From Nocardia pseudobrasiliensis NBRC 108224 (GTDB lineage Bacteria > Actinomycetota > Actinomycetes > Mycobacteriales > Mycobacteriaceae), in NCBI RefSeq assembly GCF_001613105.1, contig NZ_BDBS01000012.1, positions 62,001 through 126,000 on the forward strand: 64,000 nt of DNA. Direction: 5' to 3'. A program made the position numbers and the translations under genes. The notes beneath the pieces are model-generated. The model was not told where the DNA came from and ran no database searches. It saw only the letters and a list, made by a program, of their open reading frames with translations. Positions 26,187 to 35,776 of this stretch are shown piece after piece (the first letter of the stretch is position 1; each line of letters opens with the position of its first letter).

Positions 26187-27434
26187 CTATCGGGCTTGCA
26201 GCACCAGATTCGTCATCACTCGCACGCCCACCGCCAGCGCCCGCTCGTCGATATCGAACGTCGGCTGATGCAGATCCAGCTGCGGGCCGGTCCCCGACCA
26301 CACGCCCAGGCGGGCCATCGCCCCCGGCACCTCCTCCAGATACCAGGAGAAGTCCTCGCCACCTCCGGACTGCGGGGTATCGGCGAGCGCGTCCGGGCCC
26401 AGGCCACGAATGGCGTCCTCGAACATGCGGGTGGCCTGCTCCTCGTTGACCACCGGCGGCACGCCGCGCTTGTAGTTCAACTGGTACCGCACACCGGTCG
26501 GCGCGAGCAGCCCGTCGACGATCTCGCGGACCATCGGCTCGAGCAGCGACCAGGTCGCGTGATCGCCCGTGCGCACGGTGCCGGTCAGCATGCCGGTCTG
26601 CGGAATCGCATTGGGAGCCTTACCCGCCGACACCGCGCCCCAGACCATGACCGTGCTGGTCCGCGGATCGATACGCCTGCTCAGCATGCCGGGCAGACCC
26701 GTGATGACCGTGCCGATCGCATAGACCAGATCACTGGTCAGATGCGGCCGCGAGGTGTGCCCGCCGGGCGAATCCAGGACCAGCTCGACGGTATCGGCGG
26801 CCGAGGTGATGGCCCCGACACGCACCCCGACACGCCCGACCTCGAGACGAGGATCGCAGTGCAGCGCGAACATCCGCGACACGCCCTCCATCGCCCCGGC
26901 CGCGACCATGTCGATCGCCCCGCCGGGCATGACCTCCTCGGCGTGCTGGAACACCAGCCGCACGCCGACCAGGAGTTCGGGCGCCTCGGCCAGCGCCATG
27001 GCCGTGCCGAGCAGCACCGCGGTGTGCGCGTCGTGCCCGCAGGCGTGCGAGACGCCCGGCACGGTCGAGGCGAACGGCAGACCCGTGTACTCCTGCAGCG
27101 GCAACGCGTCCATATCGGCGCGCAGGCCGATTCGCGGTTCGCCGGGGCCGATATCACAGATGAGGCCGGTTCCGGTGGGCAGCTTCCGCGGTTCGAGACC
27201 GGCCTTGACCAGCCAGCTCTCGAGGAATTCGGTCGTGGCGAATTCGGTGCGGGACAGTTCGGGGTTGGCGTGGATGTGCCGACGCCAGCCGATCAGATCC
27301 TCCGCATGTTCTTTCAGCCACGCATCGACGGCCTGTCGCGCGAGGTCCGTCGAGGCGTAGCCTCCGGAACCCTCCGACGTAGCCGCTTCCTCCGGGTCCG
27401 CCACTCCTGCGGCGCAACCCCCGCTTGTGCTCAC
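26187..27434 (-). CDS. amiA1: M20 family amidohydrolase (AmiA1-like)
   Basis: 415 aa. Metal-dependent peptidase/aminoacylase of the M20D branch: HIHANPELSRTEF, SHACGHDAHTAVLLGTA (metal ligands), FQHAEEVMPGGA, and a terminal catalytic segment SGGGEDFSWYLEEVPGA. It probably cleaves an N-acyl or N-carbamoyl amino acid type amide; the substrate is not known. The first 35 residues are low-complexity. Its GTG start overlaps the stop of amiB1 by four bases. The order matches Rv3305c-Rv3306c. Confidence 0.9.
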   Translation of the reverse strand: MSTSGGCAAGVADPEEAATSEGSGGYASTDLARQAVDAWLKEHAEDLIGWRRHIHANPELSRTEFATTEFLESWLVKAGLEPRKLPTGTGLICDIGPGEPRIGLRADMDALPLQEYTGLPFASTVPGVSHACGHDAHTAVLLGTAMALAEAPELLVGVRLVFQHAEEVMPGGAIDMVAAGAMEGVSRMFALHCDPRLEVGRVGVRVGAITSAADTVELVLDSPGGHTSRPHLTSDLVYAIGTVITGLPGMLSRRIDPRTSTVMVWGAVSAGKAPNAIPQTGMLTGTVRTGDHATWSLLEPMVREIVDGLLAPTGVRYQLNYKRGVPPVVNEEQATRMFEDAIRGLGPDALADTPQSGGGEDFSWYLEEVPGAMARLGVWSGTGPQLDLHQPTFDIDERALAVGVRVMTNLVLQAR

Positions 27435-28648
27435 CGAATATCCTCCTGTCGCTGAATCCTGAGCTCCAACAACCTGGCCCTATGAAGTTGATCGCCCGCT
27501 ATCTGTATCGCGGTACGCGCCAAAGCCGTAGCCCCATCAATCACTGCCAGATCCGCTGACGGCGTCACACACGCCGCCGCGAACTCCGGCTGATGCGTCA
27601 CCGCACCCCCGGCATCGATTCCGATAACCGGATGGATGCCCGGAATGACGTGGGTGACGTTGCCCATATCGGTGCTGCCGAGCGGCCGCACCGCCTCCAC
27701 CTCCGGCGCGAGCGGTACGCGGCCCATGCCGACGATCTGCTCGCGATATGCCCACAGTAATCCCGGATCGGCCGTGAGCTCGGTATATGTCGGCGCGAGC
27801 GTCCGGATTTCGTGGGTACATCCGGTCGCCAGTGCTCCCGCCTCGAAACACGCCGACGCTCGTCGCATCAGATCGTCGAGGGATGCGGAGTCGACTGCGC
27901 GTAGGTAATACAGCAGTTCCGCACGTCCGGGCACTATGTTGGGGGCTACGCCGCCCGAGTTGACTATACCGTGCAGTTGCTGACCCGGGCGTAGATGTTG
28001 ACGTAGCAATCCCAGAGCAACTTGCGAAACGGTGATCGCGTCACCCGCGTTGCGGCCCTCCTCGGGCGCGGCGCTGGCATGGGCCTCGCGGCCGTGGAAC
28101 AGGACCGACAGATCGGCCAGGGCGAGCGAGCGGGCATTGACGATGTCGACCGGTCCCGGATGAACCATCATCGCCATCGCCGCATCGTCGAATACGCCGC
28201 GCTCGAGCATCAACACCTTGCCGCCGCCGCTCTCCTCGGCCGGCGTGCCGAAAACCTTGACGGTCAGACCGCAGGCATCGGCTACCTCGGCCAGACCGAG
28301 GGCCGCGCCCACCGCGGCGGCGGCGATGATGTTGTGCCCACAGGCATGCCCGATCTCGGGCAACGCGTCGTATTCGGCACAGATCCCCACCACCAACTCG
28401 CCGCTGCCGTAACTGGCGACGAAGGCGGTGTCCAGATCGGCCACGGGCATGCGGATCTCGAAACCCCGCGCCCGCAGCGGCGCGAGCGCCTTTGCCACGC
28501 TGCGTGTCTCAGCGAAGGCGAGTTCGGGCTCGGCGTGGATCGAATGCGACAGTTCGAGTAATTCGCCGGTGGCAGAACCGATGGCGGCGTCGGCGGCAGC
28601 GACCGCCGCCGACCGGTTCCGGGTGTGGTCCTCGCCGCTGCGTGGCAT
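27431..28648 (-). CDS. amiB1: M20 family amidohydrolase (AmiB1-like)
   Basis: 405 aa. Second M20 enzyme of the operon: HSIHAEPELAFAE, IGHACGHNIIAAAAVG (metal ligands), GTPAEESGGGKVLML and GSTDMGNVTHVIPGIHPVIG. It belongs to the branch with AbgB-like p-aminobenzoyl-glutamate hydrolases. It is cotranscribed and coupled with the related but distinct AmiA1, so the two may act as a heteromeric pair as AbgA/AbgB do; that is inference. Confidence 0.9.
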   Translation of the reverse strand: MPRSGEDHTRNRSAAVAAADAAIGSATGELLELSHSIHAEPELAFAETRSVAKALAPLRARGFEIRMPVADLDTAFVASYGSGELVVGICAEYDALPEIGHACGHNIIAAAAVGAALGLAEVADACGLTVKVFGTPAEESGGGKVLMLERGVFDDAAMAMMVHPGPVDIVNARSLALADLSVLFHGREAHASAAPEEGRNAGDAITVSQVALGLLRQHLRPGQQLHGIVNSGGVAPNIVPGRAELLYYLRAVDSASLDDLMRRASACFEAGALATGCTHEIRTLAPTYTELTADPGLLWAYREQIVGMGRVPLAPEVEAVRPLGSTDMGNVTHVIPGIHPVIGIDAGGAVTHQPEFAAACVTPSADLAVIDGATALARTAIQIAGDQLHRARLLELRIQRQEDIR

Positions 28649-28693
28649 GGCACACAGTGTTGCACTGCGGCCGCCGCGCCGCCTATCGGGTTA

Positions 28694-29395
28694 TCAGGGC
28701 GCGAACTTCAGGTTCTCCGGCGTTGTCTCGATCGCCAGACCCTCGAGAGTGCGTCCGTGCAGGGCTTTCTTGATGACCGGAAGGTTCGGTTTGCGGTTTC
28801 CGGCCAGCGCTGCGGCCCGCTCGATCGCCGTCGCGAGCACCTTGTCGGCGTCGGCCTTGGCCTCCACGATCCCCGCGGCGATGGCGTCGTCGGCACCGTA
28901 ACGACGGCCCGTGGTCATGGCCTCGAGCGCGACCTGATTGGTGAGCCGACCGGTAACCAGGGCGTTCATCGCGACTGTGAACGGCATGCCCAGATGCACC
29001 TCCGGCAGGCACCAGTAGCCGCGGTCGGCGCGCATCACACGGAAGTCGTGCGAGGTCGCCAGCATTGCGCCCGCGCCGAAGGCATGGCCGTTGAGCGCGG
29101 CGACGGTGGCCATCGGGAAGGCCAGCAGCCTGCTGTAGAGGGTGTGCACCCGGTCCACATACCAGCAGTTGCGCTCGAAGTTCGCGAACAGCCAGTCGGT
29201 GTCCAGACCGTTGCTGTAGAACTTGCCGGTCGCCACGGTGACCAGGGCCGCGGGACCCTCCGACGCCTCGACCTCGTCCAGCAGACCGTGGACCGCATCG
29301 ATCCAATCCGGATGGAAGCGGTTCTCGTTGTCGGTCTGGCCCTCGTTGCCCAGATAGAGGACGAATACGTCCCCGTCACGTTCCAAATACGGCAT
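28694..29395 (-). CDS. Enoyl-CoA hydratase/isomerase family protein
   Basis: 233-aa crotonase-fold protein. The oxyanion segment AALNGHAFGAGAMLATSHDF and the catalytic region CLPEVHLGMPFT (one Glu) fit Delta3-Delta2-enoyl-CoA isomerases better than hydratases, which have two catalytic Glu. It would shift double bonds during beta-oxidation of unsaturated fatty acids. No beta-oxidation genes adjoin it; it sits between the amidohydrolases and RNase Z on the same strand. Confidence 0.85.
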   Translation of the reverse strand: MPYLERDGDVFVLYLGNEGQTDNENRFHPDWIDAVHGLLDEVEASEGPAALVTVATGKFYSNGLDTDWLFANFERNCWYVDRVHTLYSRLLAFPMATVAALNGHAFGAGAMLATSHDFRVMRADRGYWCLPEVHLGMPFTVAMNALVTGRLTNQVALEAMTTGRRYGADDAIAAGIVEAKADADKVLATAIERAAALAGNRKPNLPVIKKALHGRTLEGLAIETTPENLKFAP

Positions 29396-29417
29396 GCGCT
29401 GAGGATATACGAAGATG

Positions 29418-30335
29418 TTACCGGCGAGTAGGGACCGGCACGCGCTGCAGATCCTCGGCCACGACCAGCTCGCCGTCGAAGTATTTGGCCGCCTCCGCGC
29501 GATGGCCCTCGAGGTCGCCGTAGCGTTGCGAGAAATGGGTGAGCACCAGTGTGCGCACCCCCGCGGCCGCGGCGGCCCGCGCGGCCTCGGCGGCGGTCAG
29601 ATGACCGAATTCGTGCGCCAGGGCGGCATCGGCGTCGAGGAAGGTCGCCTCGATCACGAGCATGTCCGCATCCTGCGCCAATTCCTCCACCCCCGAACAC
29701 ATTCGAGTGTCCATCACGAAGGCGAACCGCTGCCCGCGCCGCACGGCCGAGACCTCCTCCACACCCACCGCCCGCCCGTTCGGCAGCCGCAGCGACCCCT
29801 CGCGCTGTAATCGCCCGATGTCCGGACCGGCGATTCCCAACGCGGCCAGGCGATCCGGCAGCATCCGACGGCCGTCCGGTTCGGTCAGCCGATATCCGAA
29901 GGTCTCGATGCGATGCGACAACGCCACGGCCTCCACGGTGAACGGCGCGTCCGGCAACTGCACCGGCCCCGCCGCGGCGACCGGCCGCTCCCGCAGCCCC
30001 GAGAAGTACGGCACCACATCGCGCAGCCGCTCGAAGAACACCTGCCCCGAACCCGGATAGCAGACGTCCACCGGATGCGGCACCTGATCCAAATTCAGTC
30101 GCGCGAACACCCCCGGCAGTCCCAGACAGTGGTCACCGTGAAAGTGCGTCAAGCAGATTCGCGTGATCCCGGTCGCCGACACGCCCGCGAACTGCATCTG
30201 CCGCTGCGTCCCCTCCCCCGGATCGAACAGCAGCCCCTCAGTGTCCCAACGCAACAGGTACCCGTTGTGATTGCGCTGGCGAGTCGGCACCTGGCTCGCT
30301 GTTCCGAGCACGACGAGTTCACGCACGGGCCCCAT
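29418..30335 (-). CDS. rnz: Ribonuclease Z (tRNase Z)
   Basis: 305 aa from the ATG at 30335. The metallo-beta-lactamase motif is [14 protein letters not shown] (H64-x-H66-x-D68-H69); further metal ligands are [41 protein letters not shown] (with the RNase Z-specific HxxE-type segment) and [10 protein letters not shown]. It trims the 3' trailer of tRNA precursors before CCA addition. It forms a loose operon downstream of nothing recognised and is divergent from deoD. A long frame extends upstream through non-coding sequence. Confidence 0.93.
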   Translation of the reverse strand: MGPVRELVVLGTASQVPTRQRNHNGYLLRWDTEGLLFDPGEGTQRQMQFAGVSATGITRICLTHFHGDHCLGLPGVFARLNLDQVPHPVDVCYPGSGQVFFERLRDVVPYFSGLRERPVAAAGPVQLPDAPFTVEAVALSHRIETFGYRLTEPDGRRMLPDRLAALGIAGPDIGRLQREGSLRLPNGRAVGVEEVSAVRRGQRFAFVMDTRMCSGVEELAQDADMLVIEATFLDADAALAHEFGHLTAAEAARAAAAAGVRTLVLTHFSQRYGDLEGHRAEAAKYFDGELVVAEDLQRVPVPTRR

Positions 30336-30446
30336 CCTGCCCCGCACCGCCCGCGCTCGCGCCCCTATGCGGCTCCAGCGCGCCTCCACCCCGCCCCTAG
30401 CGCCCCGGACACCTGCGGCGGGCGTGCCCACTCCGGCGCGACTATC

Positions 30447-31235
30447 GTGAGCCACATGCTTGCCGAACAGGCCGCCGAGGCGATCGCCGAACATACGGGA
30501 GTGTCGCACCACCGGATCGCGGTGGTGCTCGGATCGGGCTGGCAGGAGGCGGCCGCCGAAATCGGCAACCCCACCGCGTCGATCCCGATGGCGCAGCTGC
30601 CCGGCTTCGGCGCGCCGACGGCCCAGGGTCATCAGGGCACCGTGCATTCGGTGCAGGTCAACGATGCTCCGGTACTGCTGATGATGGGCCGCCAACATCT
30701 CTACGAGGGCTACGAACCGGCCCAGGTCGTGCACGGTGTCCGCTCGGCCATCGCGGCGGGCGCGCAGATCGTGCTGCTGACCAATGCCGCGGGCGGTATC
30801 CGCTCCGGCCTGCGCGTCGGCGAACCGGTCCTGATCGGCGACCACATCAACCTCACCGGCCGCACCCCGCTGACCGGCGCCACCTTCGTCGACCTCGTCG
30901 ACGCCTGGGATCCCGAATTGCGCAAGGTCGCAAAGGATGTCGACCCGGGCCTGTCCGAGGGCGTCTACGCGGGCCTGACCGGACCGCAGTACGAAACCCC
31001 CGCCGAGATCCGCATGCTCGGCACCATGGGCGCGGATCTGGTCGGCATGTCGACCGTGCTCGAGGCCATCGCCGCCCGCGCGGCCGGGGCTCGCGTCCTG
31101 GGCATCTCGCTGGTCACCAATCTCGCCGCGGGCGTGACGGGCGCGCACCTGTCGCACGCCGAGGTGCTGGCCGAGGGACATGCCGCCGCACCGCGGCTGG
31201 GCAAGCTGCTGCGCGGCGTGCTGGAACGCCTGTAG
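30447..31235 (+). CDS. deoD: Purine nucleoside phosphorylase
   Basis: 262 aa from a GTG at 30447 (or 259 from ATG 30456). Trimeric high-molecular-specificity PNP type: [15 protein letters not shown] (phosphate loop), [52 protein letters not shown] and [12 protein letters not shown]. It phosphorolyses inosine/guanosine to base plus ribose 1-phosphate. The phosphomannomutase gene follows ten bases later. Confidence 0.93.
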   Translation: MSHMLAEQAAEAIAEHTGVSHHRIAVVLGSGWQEAAAEIGNPTASIPMAQLPGFGAPTAQGHQGTVHSVQVNDAPVLLMMGRQHLYEGYEPAQVVHGVRSAIAAGAQIVLLTNAAGGIRSGLRVGEPVLIGDHINLTGRTPLTGATFVDLVDAWDPELRKVAKDVDPGLSEGVYAGLTGPQYETPAEIRMLGTMGADLVGMSTVLEAIAARAAGARVLGISLVTNLAAGVTGAHLSHAEVLAEGHAAAPRLGKLLRGVLERL

Positions 31236-31244
31236 GGCCGAACC

Positions 31245-32828
31245 ATGTTGCGCTTCGGAACGGCCGGTCTGCGCGGTCCGCTGCAGGACGGGCCAGACGG
31301 CATGAACGTCACCACGGTCACCCGCGCCACGGCCGGATTGTCCGAATGGCTGCGGATGCGTTGTCTGGGCGGCGGTTTGGTGATCGTCGGCCGCGACGCC
31401 CGGCACGGCTCGGCCGAATTCGCCGTGGCCACCGCGGAGGTCTTCGCCGCGGCGGGCTTCTCGGTGCTGTCGCTGCCACGCCCGCTGCCCACGCCGGTCG
31501 TGGCCTTCGCGGTGCGCGAACTCGGCGCGGTGGCCGGAGTCCAGATCACCGCCTCGCACAATCCGCCGAACGACAACGGCTACAAGGTCTATCTCGACGG
31601 CGGCTCGCAGCTGATCCCGCCCGCCGACGGCGAGATCGAGCAGTGCATCGAGGCCGCGGCCGAACCGATTCCGCGCGCCGATCCGCTGCCCACCGCCCCC
31701 GATCCGGTCGTTCTCGGCCTGCCCGAAGGCGCGTCGACCAACGAGATGGGCGAGGAACTCGTGCGGCGCTATCTGGCCCGCGTGGCCTCGTTGCCGCAGC
31801 TGATCGGCGGTCCGACCGCCGCCTCCGGATCGCCCGAGACCCAGGAGACCTTCTCGCGCAAGGGGCTTCGCATCGCGCTGACCGCCATGCACGGCGTCGG
31901 CGGCGAACCCGCGGTCACGGCGCTGCACGCCGCGGGCTTCACCGATGTGCACGTGGTGATCGACCAGTTCGCCCCCGATCCGGACTTCCCGACCGTCGCC
32001 TTCCCGAATCCCGAGGAGCCGGGCGCGGCGAACAAACTGCTCGCCCTGGCCCGCCGGATCGACGCCGACCTGGCCATCGCCCTGGATCCCGATGCCGACC
32101 GATGCGCGATCGGATTGCCCGGCCCCGAGGGCTGGCGCATGCTGCGCGGCGACGAAACCGGTGTCCTGCTGGCCGATTACGTGCTGCGCACCGCGCCCGC
32201 GGACGCCCTGGCGGCCACCACCATCGTGTCCTCGCGGCTGCTGAGCAAGCTCGCCCCCGCCCGCGGCGCGCGCTACGCCGAAACCCTCACCGGTTTCAAA
32301 TGGCTGGCCCGCGCGGGCGAGGGCCTGGTCTACGCCTACGAGGAAGCCATCGGCCACTGCGTCGATCCGGCGACCGTGCGCGACAAGGACGGTATCTCCG
32401 CCGCCGTGGCCGCCGCGGATCTGGTGGCCCGGCTGCGCGCGCGAGGCCGCGGCCCGCGCGATCTGCTCGACGACTACGCCCTCGAATTCGGCCTGCACGC
32501 GGGCGATCAGGTATCGCTGCGGCTGACCGATCAGGCCGCGGCCGCCGAGGTGGTCGCCCGCCTGCGCGACACCCCGCCCGACACCATCGCCGCCGAACGG
32601 GTCACCTGCACCGATCTGTCCCAGGCGCGCGGCCGGATGCGCACGGACGCACTGATTTTCGAGGGCGAGAGCCAGCGCATCGTGATCCGCCCGTCCGGTA
32701 CCGAGCCGAAGCTCAAGTGTTATCTCGAAGTGGTCGAACCGGTTTCGTCGCGCGAGGCGCTGCCGGAGGCGAAACTGGCGGCGGCCCAGCGGCTCGCGGA
32801 TCTGCGCGCCTACTGCGAGAAGCTCTAG
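31245..32828 (+). CDS. pmmB: Phosphomannomutase/phosphopentomutase-type hexose-phosphate mutase
   Basis: 527 aa. Alpha-D-phosphohexomutase superfamily: [10 protein letters not shown] at the start, the phosphoserine loop TASHNP, metal loop DPDADR, sugar-binding [11 protein letters not shown] and EEAIGH, and the phosphate-binding [10 protein letters not shown] at the C-terminus. The family includes phosphopentomutase activity; given the neighbouring phosphorylases, conversion of (deoxy)ribose 1-phosphate to the 5-phosphate is plausible, though Rv3308 is called PmmB. It is cotranscribed with deoD and convergent with upp, sharing a four-base CTAG overlap. Confidence 0.92.
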   Translation: MLRFGTAGLRGPLQDGPDGMNVTTVTRATAGLSEWLRMRCLGGGLVIVGRDARHGSAEFAVATAEVFAAAGFSVLSLPRPLPTPVVAFAVRELGAVAGVQITASHNPPNDNGYKVYLDGGSQLIPPADGEIEQCIEAAAEPIPRADPLPTAPDPVVLGLPEGASTNEMGEELVRRYLARVASLPQLIGGPTAASGSPETQETFSRKGLRIALTAMHGVGGEPAVTALHAAGFTDVHVVIDQFAPDPDFPTVAFPNPEEPGAANKLLALARRIDADLAIALDPDADRCAIGLPGPEGWRMLRGDETGVLLADYVLRTAPADALAATTIVSSRLLSKLAPARGARYAETLTGFKWLARAGEGLVYAYEEAIGHCVDPATVRDKDGISAAVAAADLVARLRARGRGPRDLLDDYALEFGLHAGDQVSLRLTDQAAAAEVVARLRDTPPDTIAAERVTCTDLSQARGRMRTDALIFEGESQRIVIRPSGTEPKLKCYLEVVEPVSSREALPEAKLAAAQRLADLRAYCEKL

Positions 32829-33448
32829 CGCGGACCGAACTGCCGATCGCCCGCATCGCCCAGACCGGGCACGATGTAGGCGTCGGCGTTCAGTCCCGCA
32901 TCCACCGCGGCGGTGACCAGCCGCACGGGCAGGCCCGAATCCGCCAGCGCCGCAACGCCCTCCGGCGCGGCCACCACGCATACCGCGGTGATGTCGGTGG
33001 CCTTGCGCGCGGCCAGCAACTCCAGCGTGTGCCGCATCGACCCGCCGGTGGCGAGCATCGGATCGAGTACGAACACCGGCAGCCCCGACAGATCCTCCGG
33101 CAGCGATTCCATGTACGGCACCGGCTGATGGGTCTCCTCGTTGCGCGCGATGCCCACGAATCCGACGCGCGACTCCGGGATCAGCGCACTCGCGGCGTCG
33201 ACCATGCCCAGCCCCGCGCGCAACACCGGAACCAGCAGCGGCGGCTGCGCCAGCCGGGTTCCCTCGGCGGCGGCCACGGGCGTCTCGACCGCGAAGGACG
33301 CCACCGGCGCCTCGCGCAGGGCCTCGTAGATCAGGATCCAGGTGAGATCCCGCAGCGCCGCGCGAAAGGTCGGATTGGGTGTGCGGGCGTCCCGCATGGT
33401 GGTCAGCAGAGCGGCGGCGAGCGGATGGTCCACGATGTGCGTGCGCAT
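32825..33448 (-). CDS. upp: Uracil phosphoribosyltransferase
   Basis: 207 aa from the ATG at 33448. [20 protein letters not shown] is the standard Upp start, followed by [10 protein letters not shown], the PRPP loop [12 protein letters not shown] and a C-terminal [13 protein letters not shown]. It converts uracil and PRPP to UMP. It forms part of the nucleoside salvage neighbourhood and corresponds to Rv3309c. The open frame runs on upstream over the divergent EspC-like gene and is not coding there. Confidence 0.95.
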   Translation of the reverse strand: MRTHIVDHPLAAALLTTMRDARTPNPTFRAALRDLTWILIYEALREAPVASFAVETPVAAAEGTRLAQPPLLVPVLRAGLGMVDAASALIPESRVGFVGIARNEETHQPVPYMESLPEDLSGLPVFVLDPMLATGGSMRHTLELLAARKATDITAVCVVAAPEGVAALADSGLPVRLVTAAVDAGLNADAYIVPGLGDAGDRQFGPR

Positions 33449-33601
33449 GAGGGAACGATAAGGTTTGCCCGCAAGGGAGTGGCTCCAAGGTCCGTCCGGG
33501 AGCGAATTCGTGGCAAGGAGGCGGAACCGAGACCGCGACGCCTGCGTCGAAGTACTCGAATGACGTAATCTGCCACGAGACCAGCACGATGGGGGATGTT
33601 G

Positions 33602-33922
33602 ATGCACAAGATCTCGGTCGACACCGAGGGCGTCGCGGCCTACGGTGCGACAGCCGACGGCCTCGCCGGTGAGATGGTCGCCGCCGCGACCGGAGCCGCG
33701 GGGGCGGATCCGATTCTGCTGGGTCCGATCATGGGTCTGGTCGGTGGCGATTTCATGGCCGCCTATGCGGCCGCCCACGCCGGTCATGTGGCTTCCATCG
33801 GCGAATTGTCAGCAGTGCTCGGCACTGTCGGCGCCGCGGCCACCGGTATGGCGGCCGATTACGCGGGCACCGATGCCGAGAGCGCCGCGACCGTGCGCGC
33901 CACCGAGGGAGGTCCGGCGTGA
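33602..33922 (+). CDS. EspC-like/WXG-type small helical protein (putative type VII secretion substrate)
   Basis: 106 aa from the ATG at 33602 (GGGGG six bases before). It is almost entirely Ala/Gly-rich helix with a central turn, the plan of EspC-family (DUF2580) proteins that leave the cell through ESX systems; no classical W-x-G triplet is seen. No signal peptide. It is the first gene of a four-gene operon with ATGA overlaps, ending with a peptidoglycan hydrolase and YbaB-like protein. Confidence 0.65.
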   Translation: MHKISVDTEGVAAYGATADGLAGEMVAAATGAAGADPILLGPIMGLVGGDFMAAYAAAHAGHVASIGELSAVLGTVGAAATGMAADYAGTDAESAATVRATEGGPA

Positions 33923-35070
33923 CCGCACCCGTCATCGATCTCACCGCCCTCGCCCAGCCCATCATCGATCTGCTGTCCAGCTTTGGAACCGGCGTGCTGC
34001 CCGGCGGCGGCCCGGCCGATGCGCTGCGGCAGGCGTCGACCACCCTTGACGGAATTCATCAGGCGGGCAGCGCCAGCATCAATCAGCTCACCAGCGTCTG
34101 GAACGGCCAGGGCGGCGATGCCGCGATGGACAAGGCGCTGAAGGTCCAGACCTCCGCGGCGAGCATCTCCGATCGCGGCGTCGAGATCGCCGATGTGGTC
34201 ACCCAGGCCGCGGCCTCGGTACAGACCGGCCAGAAGGAACTGGATTCGATCCTGCAGTCGTTCGTGAGTTCGGTCACCGCGCTGGGCCCGGCGGTCACTA
34301 CCCCGCCCGGCCTCGCGACCGTGGTGAGCTCGGCGATCGACCATCTCGGCCAAGCCCTGAACGTGGTCGGCCGCGTCCGTTCCGAACTCGACACCCACAC
34401 CGCGTCGATGACCGAACTCACGCCGCCGCCGTCGACCCCGTCGGCCGCCGGCGTGCCCACGGCCCCGGCCTCGATGGCCGCGCCCGTGATCAGCGGTGTC
34501 CAGCAGGCTGGATCGATGTTCGGCAGCCTGCTGTCCAGCGGCGGTTCGATGGCCAACGGTCTGGTGAGCAAGGCCTCCATGGCCATGCCGTCGCGCCCCA
34601 ATTCGAGCGCCGGCGGCGGCGCCTCCACCACTCCCGGCACGACGACCGGCGGCGATAAACCGGGCCGCCACGGCGGCGTCATGATCACCCTGCCCGACGG
34701 CAGCCAGGTGGAAGCGCCCAACGAGAAGGCCGCCACCGCCGTGAAATCCGCGATCAGCGCCGTGGGCACCCCCTACGTGTGGGGCGGCAACACCCCCGGC
34801 GCGGGCCTGGACTGCAGCGGCCTCACCAAATGGGCCTATGGCGAGGCCGGAGTCGATCTCCCGCGTCTGGCCGCCGACCAGAGCTCGGGCGCCACTCCGG
34901 TCAGCCCCGGCGATCTCATGCCCGGCGATCTGGCGATCTGGGACGGCCACGTCGCGATGGTGGTCGGTAACGGACAGATGGTCGAGGCCGGTGATCCGGT
35001 ACAGATCGATCCGATTCGAACGGAGAACATGGGTATGGCGTTCCACGGCTTCTACAGGCCCACCTCATGA
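33919..35070 (+). CDS. NlpC/P60 family peptidoglycan hydrolase with WXG-like N-terminus
   Basis: 383 aa. The first 160 residues are helical, with the WXG motif (TSVWNGQGGDAAMDKALKV), followed by a Pro/Ser/Gly-rich linker (about 165-260). The C-terminal C40 peptidase domain has GLDCSGLTKWAYGEAGV (catalytic Cys299) and WDGHVAMVVG (His344). There is no signal peptide, so export through a type VII system is likely, as for other WXG-fused NlpC/P60 proteins. It would cut cell-wall peptides (D-Glu-mDAP type). Its start overlaps the upstream stop by four bases. Confidence 0.85.
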   Translation: MTAPVIDLTALAQPIIDLLSSFGTGVLPGGGPADALRQASTTLDGIHQAGSASINQLTSVWNGQGGDAAMDKALKVQTSAASISDRGVEIADVVTQAAASVQTGQKELDSILQSFVSSVTALGPAVTTPPGLATVVSSAIDHLGQALNVVGRVRSELDTHTASMTELTPPPSTPSAAGVPTAPASMAAPVISGVQQAGSMFGSLLSSGGSMANGLVSKASMAMPSRPNSSAGGGASTTPGTTTGGDKPGRHGGVMITLPDGSQVEAPNEKAATAVKSAISAVGTPYVWGGNTPGAGLDCSGLTKWAYGEAGVDLPRLAADQSSGATPVSPGDLMPGDLAIWDGHVAMVVGNGQMVEAGDPVQIDPIRTENMGMAFHGFYRPTS

Positions 35071-35414
35071 ACCAGCCACAGCAGCAGATCCCGAACGTCA
35101 CGGTGGCCGCCAGCACCAATCGCGCCGGCACCATCAGCGTGCGCGCGACCGATCAGGGCATGCCCGTCGAGGTCAAGTTCGAGCGCAGCGAATACCGCTA
35201 CGGCGCACAGGCTTTGGCCGCGGAGATCCTGCGCCTGACCAAACGCTCCACGATCGTCGCCAAGGCCCGCCGCCGCGAACTGCTGGCCGAATCCGGCATG
35301 CCCGCGGAAATCCTGGACAAGCTCGACCTGCCCACCCGCCAGGCCGCGGTGGACGAACTGGACCGCATGGACGACGAGGACACGGGACCGACGAGCTGGA
35401 TGAGGCCGGTATGA
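35067..35414 (+). CDS. Small protein, YbaB-like C-terminal half (putative)
   Basis: 115 aa. Beta strands (VTVAASTNRAGTISVRATD, MPVEVKFE) followed by helices (AQALAAEILRLTKRST) look like the second half of the YbaB/EbfC fold. The C-terminal tail is rich in acidic residues. It overlaps both neighbours by four bases (ATGA), so its translation is coupled in the EspC-like operon. No function is known; a partner or chaperone role for the secreted products is inference. Confidence 0.55.
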   Translation: MNQPQQQIPNVTVAASTNRAGTISVRATDQGMPVEVKFERSEYRYGAQALAAEILRLTKRSTIVAKARRRELLAESGMPAEILDKLDLPTRQAAVDELDRMDDEDTGPTSWMRPV

Positions 35415-35743
35415 GTTCGGAGATGGACGCGCTGGTCGCCGCGGCGACCCAGAAGCTCGAGGCGCTCGAGGCCGCGCTGTACGGCCTCAAACAGGTACGC
35501 GGCCGCCACACCACCGACGACGGTTCGGTGAGCGTCGAGGTCGACAGCAACGGCGCCCTGGTGGCGCTGTCGCTGTCGGAGACGGTTACCTCCCGACCTC
35601 CCGCCGAAGTCGGTCAGGCGATCATCTGGGCCTGCCAGCAGGCCGCCCAGGACGCGGGCGAGCAACGCTCGAAGGTGGTGTCCGAGCTCAACTCGACGTT
35701 CGTGACCCCACAGTCGGGAAGCGTTGCGGGGCGGGCCGAATAG
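35411..35743 (+). CDS. YbaB/EbfC-family-like protein
   Basis: 110 aa from the ATG at 35411, overlapping the upstream stop. An N-terminal coiled coil (MDALVAAATQKLEALEAAL) is followed by SVSVEVDSNGALVALSLS and a helix AIIWACQQAAQDAGEQRSK, the order of the YbaB/EbfC nucleoid-associated family. In several actinobacteria YbaB-like genes accompany ESX-type genes, as here. It may be a DNA-binding or adaptor protein. Confidence 0.7.
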   Translation: MSSEMDALVAAATQKLEALEAALYGLKQVRGRHTTDDGSVSVEVDSNGALVALSLSETVTSRPPAEVGQAIIWACQQAAQDAGEQRSKVVSELNSTFVTPQSGSVAGRAE

Positions 35744-35776
35744 TGCCGAACGCCGAGGGTCGATAGGCTTCCCGTC

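Noticed and set aside
30336..33587. A 1389-codon minus-strand frame that includes RNase Z
   Set aside because: Only the last 305 codons resemble a protein. The rest is the shadow of deoD and pmmB, a common effect in high-GC DNA.
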